NCBI GenBank assembly: GCA_005881495.1
Contig: VBHI01000203.1
Location: 1-36,430 of the forward strand
Length of the DNA: 36,430 bases
Reading direction: 5' to 3'
From: Chloroflexota bacterium
Lineage (GTDB): Bacteria > Chloroflexota > Ktedonobacteria > Ktedonobacterales > Ktedonobacteraceae
Every line of letters begins with the position of its first letter. Positions within the stretch are counted from its first letter, which is position 1. Below are positions 15,270-23,176 of the stretch, piece by piece. A program made the position numbers and the translations under genes. The notes beneath the pieces were generated by a model, which had not been told where the DNA came from, did not search any database, and was given only the letters and a program-made list of their open reading frames with translations.

Positions 15270-16121
15270 TTAAAGTCGGTCGTATTCTATGATTTTCCAG
15301 GTTCCATTGATTCTGGCGATTCTCAGTAGAGCGGTGTAGCTGCTGCTATGTCGTGTAACATCAACCGTTATGGTGAAGTGGGACAGGTCAGGGCCTGTGT
15401 TTGGGTCCATTCTGAATGAAGGTTGTCCAGGAATAAAAGAGGTAATAGTGCCATCTTGTTCATCTAGTCTACTTGCCTGTGATGTAAAGGCAGCTTGAGT
15501 CAGACCGCTGATTTGTCTCTGGGGAGCCAGGTCGCTATAGGCGGCGGTGTAGTTTTTTGACTGAAGACTTGTGTAGAAATCGTCCACGATGTTGAGAGCC
15601 CCTGATACCTGTTGATAAGTCGAACTGAAAATGTTGTACAATCCCCAGCCACATAATCCACAACCGGCGAGTAAGAAAACACTGACGATAGTGACCATTA
15701 TCCAGACCCACCTGTAGGATTTTTTAACCGGCGGTGGCACCGGGGAAGATGTCCAGGGAGGAGGGTAGGATTGTAGGCTTGCCTGCTGCATTTGCCCTGG
15801 CGCTGATGCTAGATAAGCATTGGTTGACGATTGTCGCGCTGGGTTTTGTGGCGGCAAAGGAGGCGGTACAGGCGGTAGGGACATATTTTGATAGAAAGCT
15901 GGTGGTGGTGGGTAGACGAGGCCTTGCCGTATAGCCTCCTCATCGATTGGTTCGCTGGCCAACTCTTCCGCCGGCAGAACCCGAGTCACAGGTGCGGGTT
16001 GTGGAATGACGCTGGCTAGAAGTCCGCCAGGAGGGTACTCGTAGAGGGGTTGGAAGTCCGCCTGCTCTTCGCTATCCTGCTTCGGCGTGTCTTCTGCTGG
16101 TTGCTGGTCAGAGGGCTGCAT
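15270..16121 (-). CDS. Proline-rich single-span membrane protein with NTF2-like outer domain
   Basis: A 283-residue protein of three parts: a disordered, acidic then Pro/Gln-rich N-terminal tail (residues 1-135), one transmembrane helix (about 138-162, containing AGCGLCGWG), and an outer domain of about 115 residues (VDDFYTSLQSKNYTAAYSDLAPQRQ ... NGTWKIIEYDRL) of the NTF2/DUF4878-like kind, small folds often used for ligand binding or protein contact. The tail is probably cytoplasmic. No enzymatic motif is visible. The start at 16121 is followed immediately by MQPSDQQPAED; spacing to a GGAGCC-like site is acceptable. It stands alone. Confidence 0.75.
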   Translation of the reverse strand: MQPSDQQPAEDTPKQDSEEQADFQPLYEYPPGGLLASVIPQPAPVTRVLPAEELASEPIDEEAIRQGLVYPPPPAFYQNMSLPPVPPPLPPQNPARQSSTNAYLASAPGQMQQASLQSYPPPWTSSPVPPPVKKSYRWVWIMVTIVSVFLLAGCGLCGWGLYNIFSSTYQQVSGALNIVDDFYTSLQSKNYTAAYSDLAPQRQISGLTQAAFTSQASRLDEQDGTITSFIPGQPSFRMDPNTGPDLSHFTITVDVTRHSSSYTALLRIARINGTWKIIEYDRL

Positions 16122-16238
16122 ACGTTTTCAGGCTCCTTCAAAAAGAAAGTTGTATCTTATTTTCAGAGAAGAGTATAGCCTTTTCATGGCGGAAACGCAA
16201 GGAGAGCGAAGGTTACCATTGTGCTAGCAGAAGAGATG

Positions 16239-16571
16239 TTATTGAGGTGGTTTAAGTTCCATTGCTACTTTGATAGGCCCCTCTCCTTCTCTGGTTTGAC
16301 GTAGTGTAATATCGGCAGTCAACTTGAGCGCGGAGAGAAGTTCTATTAAAGTGTTCAGTGTGGGATTGATTTTGTCCGAAGAGAGCAGGCGGGATACTGC
16401 TTCTCGCTTCTTTCCCATACGGGTTGCCAGCTCTTCCTGGCTGATATTTTGATATTTGCGCACCGTATCGATGGCATGCATCAGCTCTAACTCGGCGTCC
16501 ATCTCTCGATAGCCAGCAGCAAATTCATCGTTCTTTAGTCGCTTTTGAAGGCGCTGCTCAAATCTATTCAT
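16239..16571 (-). CDS. XRE-family HTH regulator, HigA-like solitary antitoxin type
   Basis: A 110-residue protein with an N-terminal helical lead-in (MNRFEQRLQKRLKNDEFAAGYREMDAELELMHAI) and an HTH at about residues 41-68 (ISQEELATRMGKKREAVSRLL), ending in a beta-rich tail. This layout matches antitoxins paired with HigB/RelE-type toxins. No toxin-like frame was found on either side, so it is a solitary regulator or its partner was lost. The ATG has no Shine-Dalgarno, and a palindrome lies nine bases upstream, suggesting autoregulation on a short leader. Confidence 0.78.
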   Translation of the reverse strand: MNRFEQRLQKRLKNDEFAAGYREMDAELELMHAIDTVRKYQNISQEELATRMGKKREAVSRLLSSDKINPTLNTLIELLSALKLTADITLRQTREGEGPIKVAMELKPPQ

Positions 16572-16579
16572 AAGCTAAT

Positions 16580-16597
16580 TGTAACATAAAAGTTACA
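16580..16597 (-). promoter_or_regulatory. Palindrome TGTAAC-N6-GTTACA, likely operator
   Basis: A perfect inverted repeat with a 6-base spacer, directly upstream of the XRE regulator start. On the minus strand it overlaps AT-rich bases that could form the -10 region, the usual position for autorepression. Confidence 0.5.
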
Positions 16598-16777
16598 TTA
16601 ATTGCAAGTTTTGGGTGAGGTTCCTGTTCCCTTATCGCTTTTGTTCACGATCTCTCATTATATGGTTATACGCAGGGATCAACAAAAAGCGGAAACATCC
16701 GATTCCAATGTGTTATAAAAGAATATATAAACATACGAATACGTGTAAAGAGTTTCATTTTTCCAAGGAGCAAAGCT

Positions 16778-17431
16778 ATGTGTGGTCGTTTTACACTCAG
16801 TACAGATATTACTACCGTGGCGAAAGTATTTGGGGTGGCGCCGTCACTGCAAGCTGCGCCGCGCTATAATATTGCGCCGACGCAGGAAGTTGTGAGTATT
16901 CTGCGCAATGGCACTGCGCATATGGAGTGGTTACAATGGGGGTTGATCCCTTCCTGGGCAAAGGATGAGTCGATTGGCTCGAAGATGATTAACGCCAGGG
17001 CGGAAACGCTGGCGGAGAAACCTAGCTTCAAGAGGTTGTTGCGCTCAAAACGTTGCCTGGTGGTTGCTGATGGTTTTTATGAATGGAAGAAGGAGCATGG
17101 CGGCAAGACTCCTATGTATATTACGCTGAAAGACGGGAGTCCCTTTGCCCTCGCGGGCCTGTGGGATCTGTGGCATAGTCCCGATGGGCGAGATATTCGT
17201 ACCTGTACTATTGTGACTACACAGCCAAATGCGCTGGTTACCTCCATTCACGATCGCATGCCTGTGATCCTTCCCGCAGATGCCCGTGAACTGTGGCTGG
17301 ACAGCTCGCTGCACGATGATGAGGCACTCCTGCCTTTGCTGGCTCCCTATCCTGCCGAAGAAATGACGGCGAGGGCTGTTTCACGGCTGGTTAACAACCC
17401 CAAAATTGAGGGAGCAGAGTTGATAGCCTGA
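16778..17431 (+). CDS. SOS-response-associated peptidase / abasic-site shield (SRAP, YedK-like)
   Basis: A 217-residue SRAP-domain protein. Family members (E. coli YedK, human HMCES) form a covalent thiazolidine link between Cys2 and abasic sites in single-stranded DNA, protecting them. All key residues are seen: MCGRF with Cys2, N72 in MINARAET, E102 in DGFYEWKK, and H158 in IHDRMPVIL. The start is fixed by AAGGAG in front of the ATG and by the absolute need for Cys at position 2. No damage-response genes are adjacent and no LexA-type box was recognised. A hairpin overlaps the stop codon. Confidence 0.95.
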   Translation: MCGRFTLSTDITTVAKVFGVAPSLQAAPRYNIAPTQEVVSILRNGTAHMEWLQWGLIPSWAKDESIGSKMINARAETLAEKPSFKRLLRSKRCLVVADGFYEWKKEHGGKTPMYITLKDGSPFALAGLWDLWHSPDGRDIRTCTIVTTQPNALVTSIHDRMPVILPADARELWLDSSLHDDEALLPLLAPYPAEEMTARAVSRLVNNPKIEGAELIA

Positions 17432-17460
17432 AGAAGAGGCGAACGCGCCTCTTCTTCAGG
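17427..17460 (+). terminator. Hairpin overlapping the SRAP stop codon
   Basis: Perfect 15-bp arms CCTGAAGAAGAGGCG (17427-17441) and its complement (17446-17460) with a 4-base loop. There is no T-run after it. TATAAT follows directly at 17461-17466 and could be the -10 box of bioY. Confidence 0.6.
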
Positions 17461-17508
17461 TATAATATTGGTAGGTGTGGGTCATCATTAGCACAGAAGG
17501 AGTTTTTC

Positions 17509-18123
17509 ATGGCGCTTTCGCCCGGTTCTACACTCGCGGACTATCTCGTTCCCTCTCGACCATCTCGCGGCATCAATCTGCTCCGAGATCTTCTACTAGT
17601 TGGAGGTTTTAGCGTATTTACGGCCCTGTGCGCGCAGGTTTCGTTCCATATCCCCATCACGCCTGTCCCTATCACATTGCAGACGTTAGCGGTGCTATTA
17701 ACAGGGGCTGCGCTTGGCAGTCGACGCGGTGCACTGGCGATGTTGCTGTACCTGGCTGAAGGAGCCGCAGGTTTGCCTGTCTTTGCAGGTGGAACCGGCG
17801 GATTTGTACACCTGGTAGGTTTTACTGGCGGTTATCTCTGGTCATATCCATTTGCGGCATTGGTAACTGGATTGCTCTGTGAGCATCGCCTGGACCGCAG
17901 ATTTTTGACGTCCGCGCTGGCGATGCTGCCTGGGACCCTGGTGATATATGCCTTTGGCGTTCCCTGGTTAGCAGTAAGCTTACATCTCAACTTGCTCACT
18001 GCTTTCATGTTGGGCATGGTTCCTTTTATTCCTGGTGATCTGATCAAGCTGGTGATCGCGGCGGCCTTATTGCCTGTAGCCTGGTCGATTGTGAGGTGGG
18101 TGAGACCGGGACAGTTTGAATAG
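17509..18123 (+). CDS. bioY: Biotin transporter substrate-binding subunit BioY
   Basis: A 204-residue membrane protein of the ECF transporter S-component class for biotin. Family features: ITPVPITLQTLAVLLTGAALGSRRGALAMLLYLAEGAAGLPVFAGGTGG, GFTGGYLWSYPFAALVTGLL, and the C-terminal FIPGDLIKLVIAAAL. Six hydrophobic spans are expected. The energy-coupling subunits (EcfA, EcfT) are not adjacent, so they must be shared from elsewhere, or BioY works alone as reported for some. AGAAGGAG precedes the ATG. A biotin operator (BirA site) was not recognised in the short leader. Confidence 0.94.
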   Translation: MALSPGSTLADYLVPSRPSRGINLLRDLLLVGGFSVFTALCAQVSFHIPITPVPITLQTLAVLLTGAALGSRRGALAMLLYLAEGAAGLPVFAGGTGGFVHLVGFTGGYLWSYPFAALVTGLLCEHRLDRRFLTSALAMLPGTLVIYAFGVPWLAVSLHLNLLTAFMLGMVPFIPGDLIKLVIAAALLPVAWSIVRWVRPGQFE

Positions 18124-18134
18124 CCTGAAAGTAA

Positions 18135-18188
18135 TAACACGCAATACTGCGTGGACGCCGCGCAGCGTCCACGCAGTATTGCGTGTTA
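18135..18188. terminator. 24-bp perfect bidirectional hairpin
   Basis: Arms 18135-18158 and 18165-18188 are perfectly complementary with a 6-base loop. It lies between the converging bioY and DUF512 genes, whose stop begins at 18191. Confidence 0.8.
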
Positions 18189-18190
18189 CG

Positions 18191-19609
18191 CTAGCGTGCT
18201 TGAATGCGCACAGTTACCTTTGGGGCAGTCGCTTCTCTGGTAGGCGCAGCCAGCGAACGAATTGCGTCAATCGTTTCCTGGGCGTTTCGGACGAACTCGA
18301 CCCGCACGGGAAGATGCGCTTTGAACTCTTCCATTGTTACATCATCGAGGAAGCGCACACCTTCGTTGTCTAACATCACTCGCGGCAACAAAACGAAATC
18401 GCCCAGGTTGCCGCCCTCCTCCAACGCTGCGAGAACATCCTGTCCACAGAGCAGCCCGGCGACAGTCACTTCTTCGCCAAAGAACTTGTTTACGATGGGT
18501 AAGACCTGCACTTCAAGCTGCTCAATGCGGCGCATATCTTCAGCGAACTGTTCAATGACAGGGTGGGCCATGACGCTGGTGACCAGTGTTACGCGGCGCG
18601 GCTGTGGCATGGTGGGAGGAAGTTTGCGCTTGCTGCGGTTCCACTGATCGATCAAATAGCGCGTCATGCCTACACCATTTTCAATCTGTGAGTACGAGCC
18701 GTAGTGCTGGGCAGGTGGGAACTCGCGACCCGTGATGTAATACCACTCGTCGGAGAGGTAGACAAACGGGTAGCCGTCGGGGTCTTCCACCGCAAAACGC
18801 TGCTGGTGGGGCTCGACCTGCGCGATAATGGCCTCGGCTTCCTGCCGAGTATAGTGTCGCATTGGTGGCAAGTCGCCGGTTTTGAGCATATTATTGTACT
18901 TCGTGAGTCCCACGGGCACAACGGAGATAGATTCGACGATAGGCCGCACGTCTGCTAAATCACGGATGCTGCGATCAAGCTGCTCACCATCGTTGATGGT
19001 TGGGCAGAGGACGAGCTGGGTGTGGCAGGTGATATGCATTTCTCCCAGCCGTTTGATATGGTCAATAACATCACCGGCGCGCGGGCCATCAACCATCTTG
19101 CGGCGCAAGTCGGGGTCGGTCGCATGCACAGATACATAAAGAGGGGTCAGCTTTTGTTCATCGAGGCGCTGCCAGTCGTGCTCTTTGAGATTGGTCAGTG
19201 TAATAAAGTTTCCAAAGAGAAATGAGTAGCGGTAATCATCATCTTTTATATAAAGCGAGGAGCGCATGCCATGAGCCAGGCCTGGTTGTGGTGCAAAACG
19301 TTCCGGTAGTCCCTTAATAAAGCAGAAGACACATTTATTGGCACATTGTCGAATAAAGGGTGCTGGCACTTCGCCGAAGAGTACCCCGAGGTTTTCATCA
19401 GCTGACTTGGTTATGCGTATCTCGTATTGCGTTTGTTGTCGCTCGAAGCCGATGATCAACTCTTCGTCGGCGACGTAAAACCGGTAATCGACGAGGTCGC
19501 GGATCAGGTTGCCATTGATCGTGCGAATAAGATCACCAGGTTGTAGGCCCGCGAGGTCGGCTGGGCTTTCGGGCACTACTTCACGCACCCATCCATACAT
19601 TTTTGGCAT
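18191..19609 (-). CDS. DUF512 protein: PDZ plus radical-SAM-like Fe-S domain
   Basis: A 472-residue protein of a conserved family of unknown function found in Firmicutes, cyanobacteria and Chloroflexota. Order: an N-terminal PDZ-like segment (VREVVPESPADLAGLQPGDLIRTING, 8-33), then CANKCVFCFIKGLP carrying a CxxxCxxC cluster motif (C89, C93, C96) as in radical SAM enzymes, a TIM-barrel-like region, and the DUF512 C-terminus (PVGLTKYNN, EWYYITGREFPPAQHYGSYSQIENGVGM, and VNKFFGEEVTVAGLLCGQD). GAGGA lies about nine bases before ATG 19609. In Firmicutes it is often near der (engA), absent here. Reaction and substrate are unknown. Confidence 0.9.
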   Translation of the reverse strand: MPKMYGWVREVVPESPADLAGLQPGDLIRTINGNLIRDLVDYRFYVADEELIIGFERQQTQYEIRITKSADENLGVLFGEVPAPFIRQCANKCVFCFIKGLPERFAPQPGLAHGMRSSLYIKDDDYRYSFLFGNFITLTNLKEHDWQRLDEQKLTPLYVSVHATDPDLRRKMVDGPRAGDVIDHIKRLGEMHITCHTQLVLCPTINDGEQLDRSIRDLADVRPIVESISVVPVGLTKYNNMLKTGDLPPMRHYTRQEAEAIIAQVEPHQQRFAVEDPDGYPFVYLSDEWYYITGREFPPAQHYGSYSQIENGVGMTRYLIDQWNRSKRKLPPTMPQPRRVTLVTSVMAHPVIEQFAEDMRRIEQLEVQVLPIVNKFFGEEVTVAGLLCGQDVLAALEEGGNLGDFVLLPRVMLDNEGVRFLDDVTMEEFKAHLPVRVEFVRNAQETIDAIRSLAAPTREATAPKVTVRIQAR

Positions 19610-19803
19610 TGGTATTATTCCTCAGAAAAGACATAAAAGACATATAAGAGCGACCATGGCGGTCGCATGGCACCCCTCGCGGGCGCCAGTATTGCACATT
19701 GCTTCCCTTGCTCCCCTAAAGAAATGCTGATATATTTCCAGATGATTATAACCGCACGGTGGGCGTACGTCAAATTTTATGAGACTTGTGTACATAACTT
19801 TGC

Positions 19804-19833
19804 TTGACAGGCTCGCTTGTCTCTTTGTATAAT
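19804..19833 (+). promoter_or_regulatory. Consensus housekeeping promoter of the ArsR gene
   Basis: TTGACA (19804-19809) and TATAAT (19828-19833) are both exact consensus, 18 bases apart, 47 bases before the ATG. Between the promoter and the start lies the perfect palindrome GTTTAAAC (19845-19852), a possible operator. Confidence 0.8.
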
Positions 19834-19880
19834 CTGGTCAACAAGTTTAAACGTATTTTCCATAAGAAAAAGATACGCCC

Positions 19881-20186
19881 ATGTATGACAACGATGATCT
19901 GACGCGGATACTTGCCGCAACCAGCGACCCTGTGCGGCTGGAGATCATCTTTTTGCTGGATCACGGCGATAAAATGAATGTGGGTCAGATCTCCAGCCAC
20001 TTTCGTTTAAGCCGCCCGGCGATTTCTCATCACTTGAAAGTGCTAAAAGATGCCGGGGTAGTGCGCAGTGAGAAAAGCGGGCAGGAGATATTCTACTGGC
20101 TTAATTTTGAACGGGTGGTGCTCGCTTTGCGGGCGCTGGCCGATAAGATAGAGCGCAACTACCTGCCTGACAAAACGCGAGAATGA
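19881..20186 (+). CDS. ArsR-family winged-helix regulator
   Basis: A 101-residue ArsR/SmtB-type repressor: LAATSDPVRLEIIFLLDHGDKMNVGQISSHFRLSRPAISHHLKVLKDAGVVRSEKSGQEIFYWL is the complete winged HTH. The protein contains no cysteine, so it lacks the usual thiol metal site and probably senses something else or acts as a simple developmental or metabolic switch. It has an exact consensus promoter, unusual in this window, consistent with a gene kept in check by repression. The ribosome site is weak. It converges with the methyltransferase gene. Confidence 0.92.
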   Translation: MYDNDDLTRILAATSDPVRLEIIFLLDHGDKMNVGQISSHFRLSRPAISHHLKVLKDAGVVRSEKSGQEIFYWLNFERVVLALRALADKIERNYLPDKTRE

Positions 20187-20247
20187 TCGCCAGGCGCTAG
20201 CCTTGCGGCCAGAATCCTCCCAAACAGTACATCACGTGAAATTGATC

Positions 20248-21015
20248 CTATGGAATTTTCTGACCAATAGTGATATATACTTCCCAGCGGTGGCTGCGAA
20301 CTCGTTCGGAACGGCGGCGCAGGCCAAACTGTTCCAGGGGAATATGTCGACCAAACCAGGAACCTGGCACCATCTCGGTAGTGATACCTGTACCTGTCTC
20401 GTGTTTCCTATGTAATATGTTATCTTGAGGACGTTCGGTACGTTGATTACGGGCCATTTCTTCATCCAGATTACGGTGTTTACGCGGTCCATAGACTGCC
20501 GAAGGGCCATAGACAAGCATTTGAACGAGTACCAGGAGAGGTTGGAGAAAGCCGACGGGGAGGAGATTTGCTCCTTCGATCACAATCAAGCTGCCGCCGG
20601 GGCGCAATACGCGTTCGACCTCCGCGATGGTATCGGGATCATAAATATACTCGGAGGGAAACGTGCTTACGACAGTATCAAATGAATTGGCATTGAAGGG
20701 GAGGTGCTGGGCAGACCCCTGAAGTACCCAATTTTTTTCACCGAGATGGCGGCGCTGGAGTGTGTCTCGTGCCGCTGCCACCATTTGGGGGGAGTGCTCA
20801 ACAGCGCGACAGTTGTAGCCTGCCTCGATCATATCGGCCAGCAGGTCCCCCAGCCCACAACCGAGTTCTAGAACATCGTGGCCTGTGAGACGCGGCAGGA
20901 CCAGGCGCTGCCAGACGCGCCATTGGCCTGCGAATGGCACTGTACTGGCAAAGCGGTAGAGGTAACGGTTTTTGTAGAGTGTTTCAAATAACCATTTACG
21001 CAAAACAGGTATCAC
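20248..21015 (-). CDS. Class I SAM-dependent methyltransferase
   Basis: A 255-residue methyltransferase of the UbiE/Methyltransf_11 type. Motif I is VLELGCGLGD (48-57), followed by AVEHSPQMVAAAR, the post-II region NANSFDTVVSTFPSEYI, and VERVLRPGGSLIVIEG. The C-terminal third (about residues 165-255) contains hydrophobic and basic stretches (LQPLLVLVQMLVYG) that could contact membrane or a lipid substrate. Its ATG overlaps the stop of the upstream HAD gene by four bases, so the two are translationally coupled. The substrate is unknown. Confidence 0.88.
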   Translation of the reverse strand: MIPVLRKWLFETLYKNRYLYRFASTVPFAGQWRVWQRLVLPRLTGHDVLELGCGLGDLLADMIEAGYNCRAVEHSPQMVAAARDTLQRRHLGEKNWVLQGSAQHLPFNANSFDTVVSTFPSEYIYDPDTIAEVERVLRPGGSLIVIEGANLLPVGFLQPLLVLVQMLVYGPSAVYGPRKHRNLDEEMARNQRTERPQDNILHRKHETGTGITTEMVPGSWFGRHIPLEQFGLRRRSERVRSHRWEVYITIGQKIP

Positions 21016-21986
21016 TGTTCTCCTGCCTCAGTGAAAATGTCAAGCAAGTCGCACACGTTTTCGATAATGAGATCGGGCTTGACATCGTTCTGCATGTTTT
21101 GATCCCATTTTCCGGCGCGGCCCTGTAAATGCGCGAGGACATAGTCATCATCGGTAATATGTAATCCCTCGGGCACATCGTGAGGGTGATCTCCCGCATA
21201 TCCCTCTGAAAAGGAGGGAGTTTCATGTGCAGTTGTTGCTGCTCCCGTGGCAATCAAATGGGCCTGCTTCCGTACACTTGGTTTAGGTTTCCAAACGGTA
21301 AAAATTCCCAGCATCTTTCCCCCTTCAATGTCTGCCTTGAGTGAGTCACCAACCATAACGGCCTCTGAAGGGGGAATGTTCAAAGCATTGAGGGTGTGGA
21401 GAAAAATCGCAGGATTCGGTTTTCGTACCCCTAAATCGGCTGAAATGGCGATGTGGCGCGGGTCAAAAAAGTTCAGCAAGCCAAGTGTTTGCAGGTCTTC
21501 CTGGAACGGTGTTCCACCCCAATGGCGATTGGTTACTACCCCCAACTGAAAACCGCGCTGTTGTAACGCAGCAAGTGTGGAGAGAACGTCTTCAAAAAGC
21601 GGGCGTGACCCTGGTATACGCACACGCAGCGCCTCAAAAATGGCTGCACTGCTTTCACGAGGAACGCCGTCGATGCCCCATTGCTGCAGGACCTGGGTAA
21701 CAGCATAAGCGCAATCAGGCTCGAAATCGGGGTTCTGGCGAATCACGGTACGTATCTGCTCGTCTATAGAATCGCGTAGACGCTGACCAGGTGCTGTATC
21801 GATTACATCAGACTGGTATGCGGAGGTAACAAGCTGCTTGAGCAGTGCAACAGCCCGGATATTCGATGCATTTTCCAATTGCTGCCATACAGCCAGGTCT
21901 TTACGAAACCAGAGCGTATCACCGAGGTCAAACAATATGCAGCGGATGGTACGTCCTGTGAGAGATGGAATCGGCTTCTTTGGCAA
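21012..21986 (-). CDS. HAD-superfamily hydrolase
   Basis: A 324-residue HAD phosphatase. Motif I reads CILFDLGDTLW, with nucleophile D20; the usual general-acid Asp two residues on is Gly and an Asp sits at +3, a recurring variant in this family. Motif II is GVVTNR, motif III the K in RKPNPAIF, and motif IV GDSLKADIEGG. After the core there is an insertion of about 45 residues (from IATGAATT to DVPEGLHI) and a final PDLIIENVCDLLDIF helix, which in related enzymes follows the core directly. It is translated just before the methyltransferase (four-base overlap). The physiological phosphate ester is unknown. Confidence 0.88.
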   Translation of the reverse strand: MPKKPIPSLTGRTIRCILFDLGDTLWFRKDLAVWQQLENASNIRAVALLKQLVTSAYQSDVIDTAPGQRLRDSIDEQIRTVIRQNPDFEPDCAYAVTQVLQQWGIDGVPRESSAAIFEALRVRIPGSRPLFEDVLSTLAALQQRGFQLGVVTNRHWGGTPFQEDLQTLGLLNFFDPRHIAISADLGVRKPNPAIFLHTLNALNIPPSEAVMVGDSLKADIEGGKMLGIFTVWKPKPSVRKQAHLIATGAATTAHETPSFSEGYAGDHPHDVPEGLHITDDDYVLAHLQGRAGKWDQNMQNDVKPDLIIENVCDLLDIFTEAGEQ

Positions 21987-22011
21987 TGGCGCTCCCTCAT
22001 GTCAATATGAA

Positions 22012-22054
22012 GGATAAAGAGTATAGAGTTGTTTTGCTCCTATACTCTTTATCC
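22012..22054. terminator. Terminator hairpin between clpP and the HAD gene
   Basis: Perfect 15-bp arms GGATAAAGAGTATAG (22012-22026) and its complement (22040-22054) with a 13-base loop, followed on the plus side by CTTTTT. On the minus strand it lies 40 bases beyond the clpP stop and should end that transcript. Confidence 0.7.
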
Positions 22055-22093
22055 CTTTTTACAATACTCTTTTAACCCCTTTTTAGAGAATAG

Positions 22094-22759
22094 CTAGCGC
22101 GAGAGGGCATCTTCGCCTTCAGTAAGTACTTCATCTACAAGGCCGTACTCAACCGCTTGTTCCGCGGAGAGGTAGTAGTTGCGGTCCGAGTCTTGCATAA
22201 TGCGCTCGGTCGTCTGACCGGTGTGCTTGGCAAGAATCTCGTAGATGCTGCGGCGCAACCGCAGAATTTCGCGTGCAGTGATTTCAATATCAGCTGCCTG
22301 ACCTTCTGCGCCGCCGAGCGGCTGGTGAATAAGCACAGTAGAGTTTGGCAAACAGAAGCGTTTGCCTTTTTCGCCCGCCGTCAAGAGAACTGCACCCATG
22401 CTCATGGCCATACCCATACAGACGGTTGAGACATCCGGTTTGAGCCACTGCATCGTGTCGTAGATGGCCAGTCCTGCATAGATACTCCCGCCAGGAGAGT
22501 TAATATACATGTTAATGTCTTTGGTTGCATCCTCACTCTGGAGGAACAATAATTGCGCTACAGTTACGTTTGCGACCATGTCGTCAATGGGTGTTCCAAT
22601 GAAAATGATACGTTCTTTCAAGAGACGTGAGAAAATGTCCCAGCCGCGCTCACCACGAGGTGTTGATTCGACGACATTGGGAATAATGCCCCTGGGTTCA
22701 AGAATTTCAGCTCTGCCCTTGATCCATTTGGGATCATTGGGGTTGAAAACGGCGCCCAT
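22094..22759 (-). CDS. clpP: ATP-dependent Clp protease proteolytic subunit, Asn-variant triad
   Basis: A 221-residue ClpP, the tetradecameric serine protease that degrades substrates unfolded by ClpX/ClpA-type ATPases. The catalytic Ser is S120 (MAMSMGA), the His is H145 (VLIHQPLGG). In the third block the usual DTERDRFLSA is [10 protein letters not shown] here, placing Asn (N194) where E. coli has the triad Asp. The codon at 22178-22180 reads AAC. Listeria ClpP1 is known with Asn at this place, and such subunits are often weak alone. A second ClpP may exist elsewhere. It starts at ATG 22759 behind AAGGAG. No clpX or tig is adjacent; it is the next minus-strand gene after the primosome operon. 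Confidence 0.96.
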   Translation of the reverse strand: MGAVFNPNDPKWIKGRAEILEPRGIIPNVVESTPRGERGWDIFSRLLKERIIFIGTPIDDMVANVTVAQLLFLQSEDATKDINMYINSPGGSIYAGLAIYDTMQWLKPDVSTVCMGMAMSMGAVLLTAGEKGKRFCLPNSTVLIHQPLGGAEGQAADIEITAREILRLRRSIYEILAKHTGQTTERIMQDSDRNYYLSAEQAVEYGLVDEVLTEGEDALSR

Positions 22760-22934
22760 CTTAACTCCTTCTTATCTAAAACAACGAACGGTCTGCCCCT
22801 CTTTCCATTGGTTATTGGGCAGGTTATACCGTCGGCTAAAAACGAAATGTGCAGAGGATGCCCGCACATGCGGGTACTTTACCGTAATGATAGCACTTGC
22901 AGGATGTAAACGCAAGAATTGACAGAATTGAAAA

Positions 22935-23135
22935 TTAGAGCACAATCTCGCCAGTGCCTTTACAGGTACTGCATATCCGCTCCATGTAGATCAGTCCGTC
23001 TTCGCATCTGGGGCAGAGCTGCAATCTCTCGGTGCCATCGCTGTCGTAGGTAATGATTTCAGCCGTGCCACAACACGTGGGACAAACGATACTCACGGCG
23101 ATGGTGCCGGCACCTTCACAGTTTCGGCAAGTCAT
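22935..23135 (-). CDS. Small zinc-finger protein with DnaJ-type CxxC repeats
   Basis: A 66-residue protein made almost entirely of four CxxC knuckles: CRNCEGAG, CPTCCGTA, CPRCEDGL and CSTCKGTG, arranged as in the DnaJ cysteine-rich domain, which binds two zinc ions and unfolded protein. No J-domain is present. The ATG at 23135 follows GGAGG at seven bases; an upstream ATG at 23153 is less likely. It begins 41 bases after the helicase-loader stop with no promoter or hairpin between, so it is probably the last gene of the dnaB-dnaD-dnaI operon. It could be a primosome accessory or an unrelated passenger. Confidence 0.8.
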   Translation of the reverse strand: MTCRNCEGAGTIAVSIVCPTCCGTAEIITYDSDGTERLQLCPRCEDGLIYMERICSTCKGTGEIVL

Positions 23136-23176
23136 CAGGAGTCCTCCATTCACCTGGAGCGAGATGGATTTCTATG

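Noticed and set aside
16615..16869. 84-codon frame that might have been a toxin for the XRE regulator
   Set aside because: It overlaps the SRAP start out of frame, lies on the opposite strand to the regulator, and its composition is random-looking (many Tyr, His and Cys) with no RelE/HigB pattern.
17461..17508. Biotin operator or riboswitch before bioY
   Set aside because: The leader is under 50 bases and no BirA-type palindrome was recognisable.
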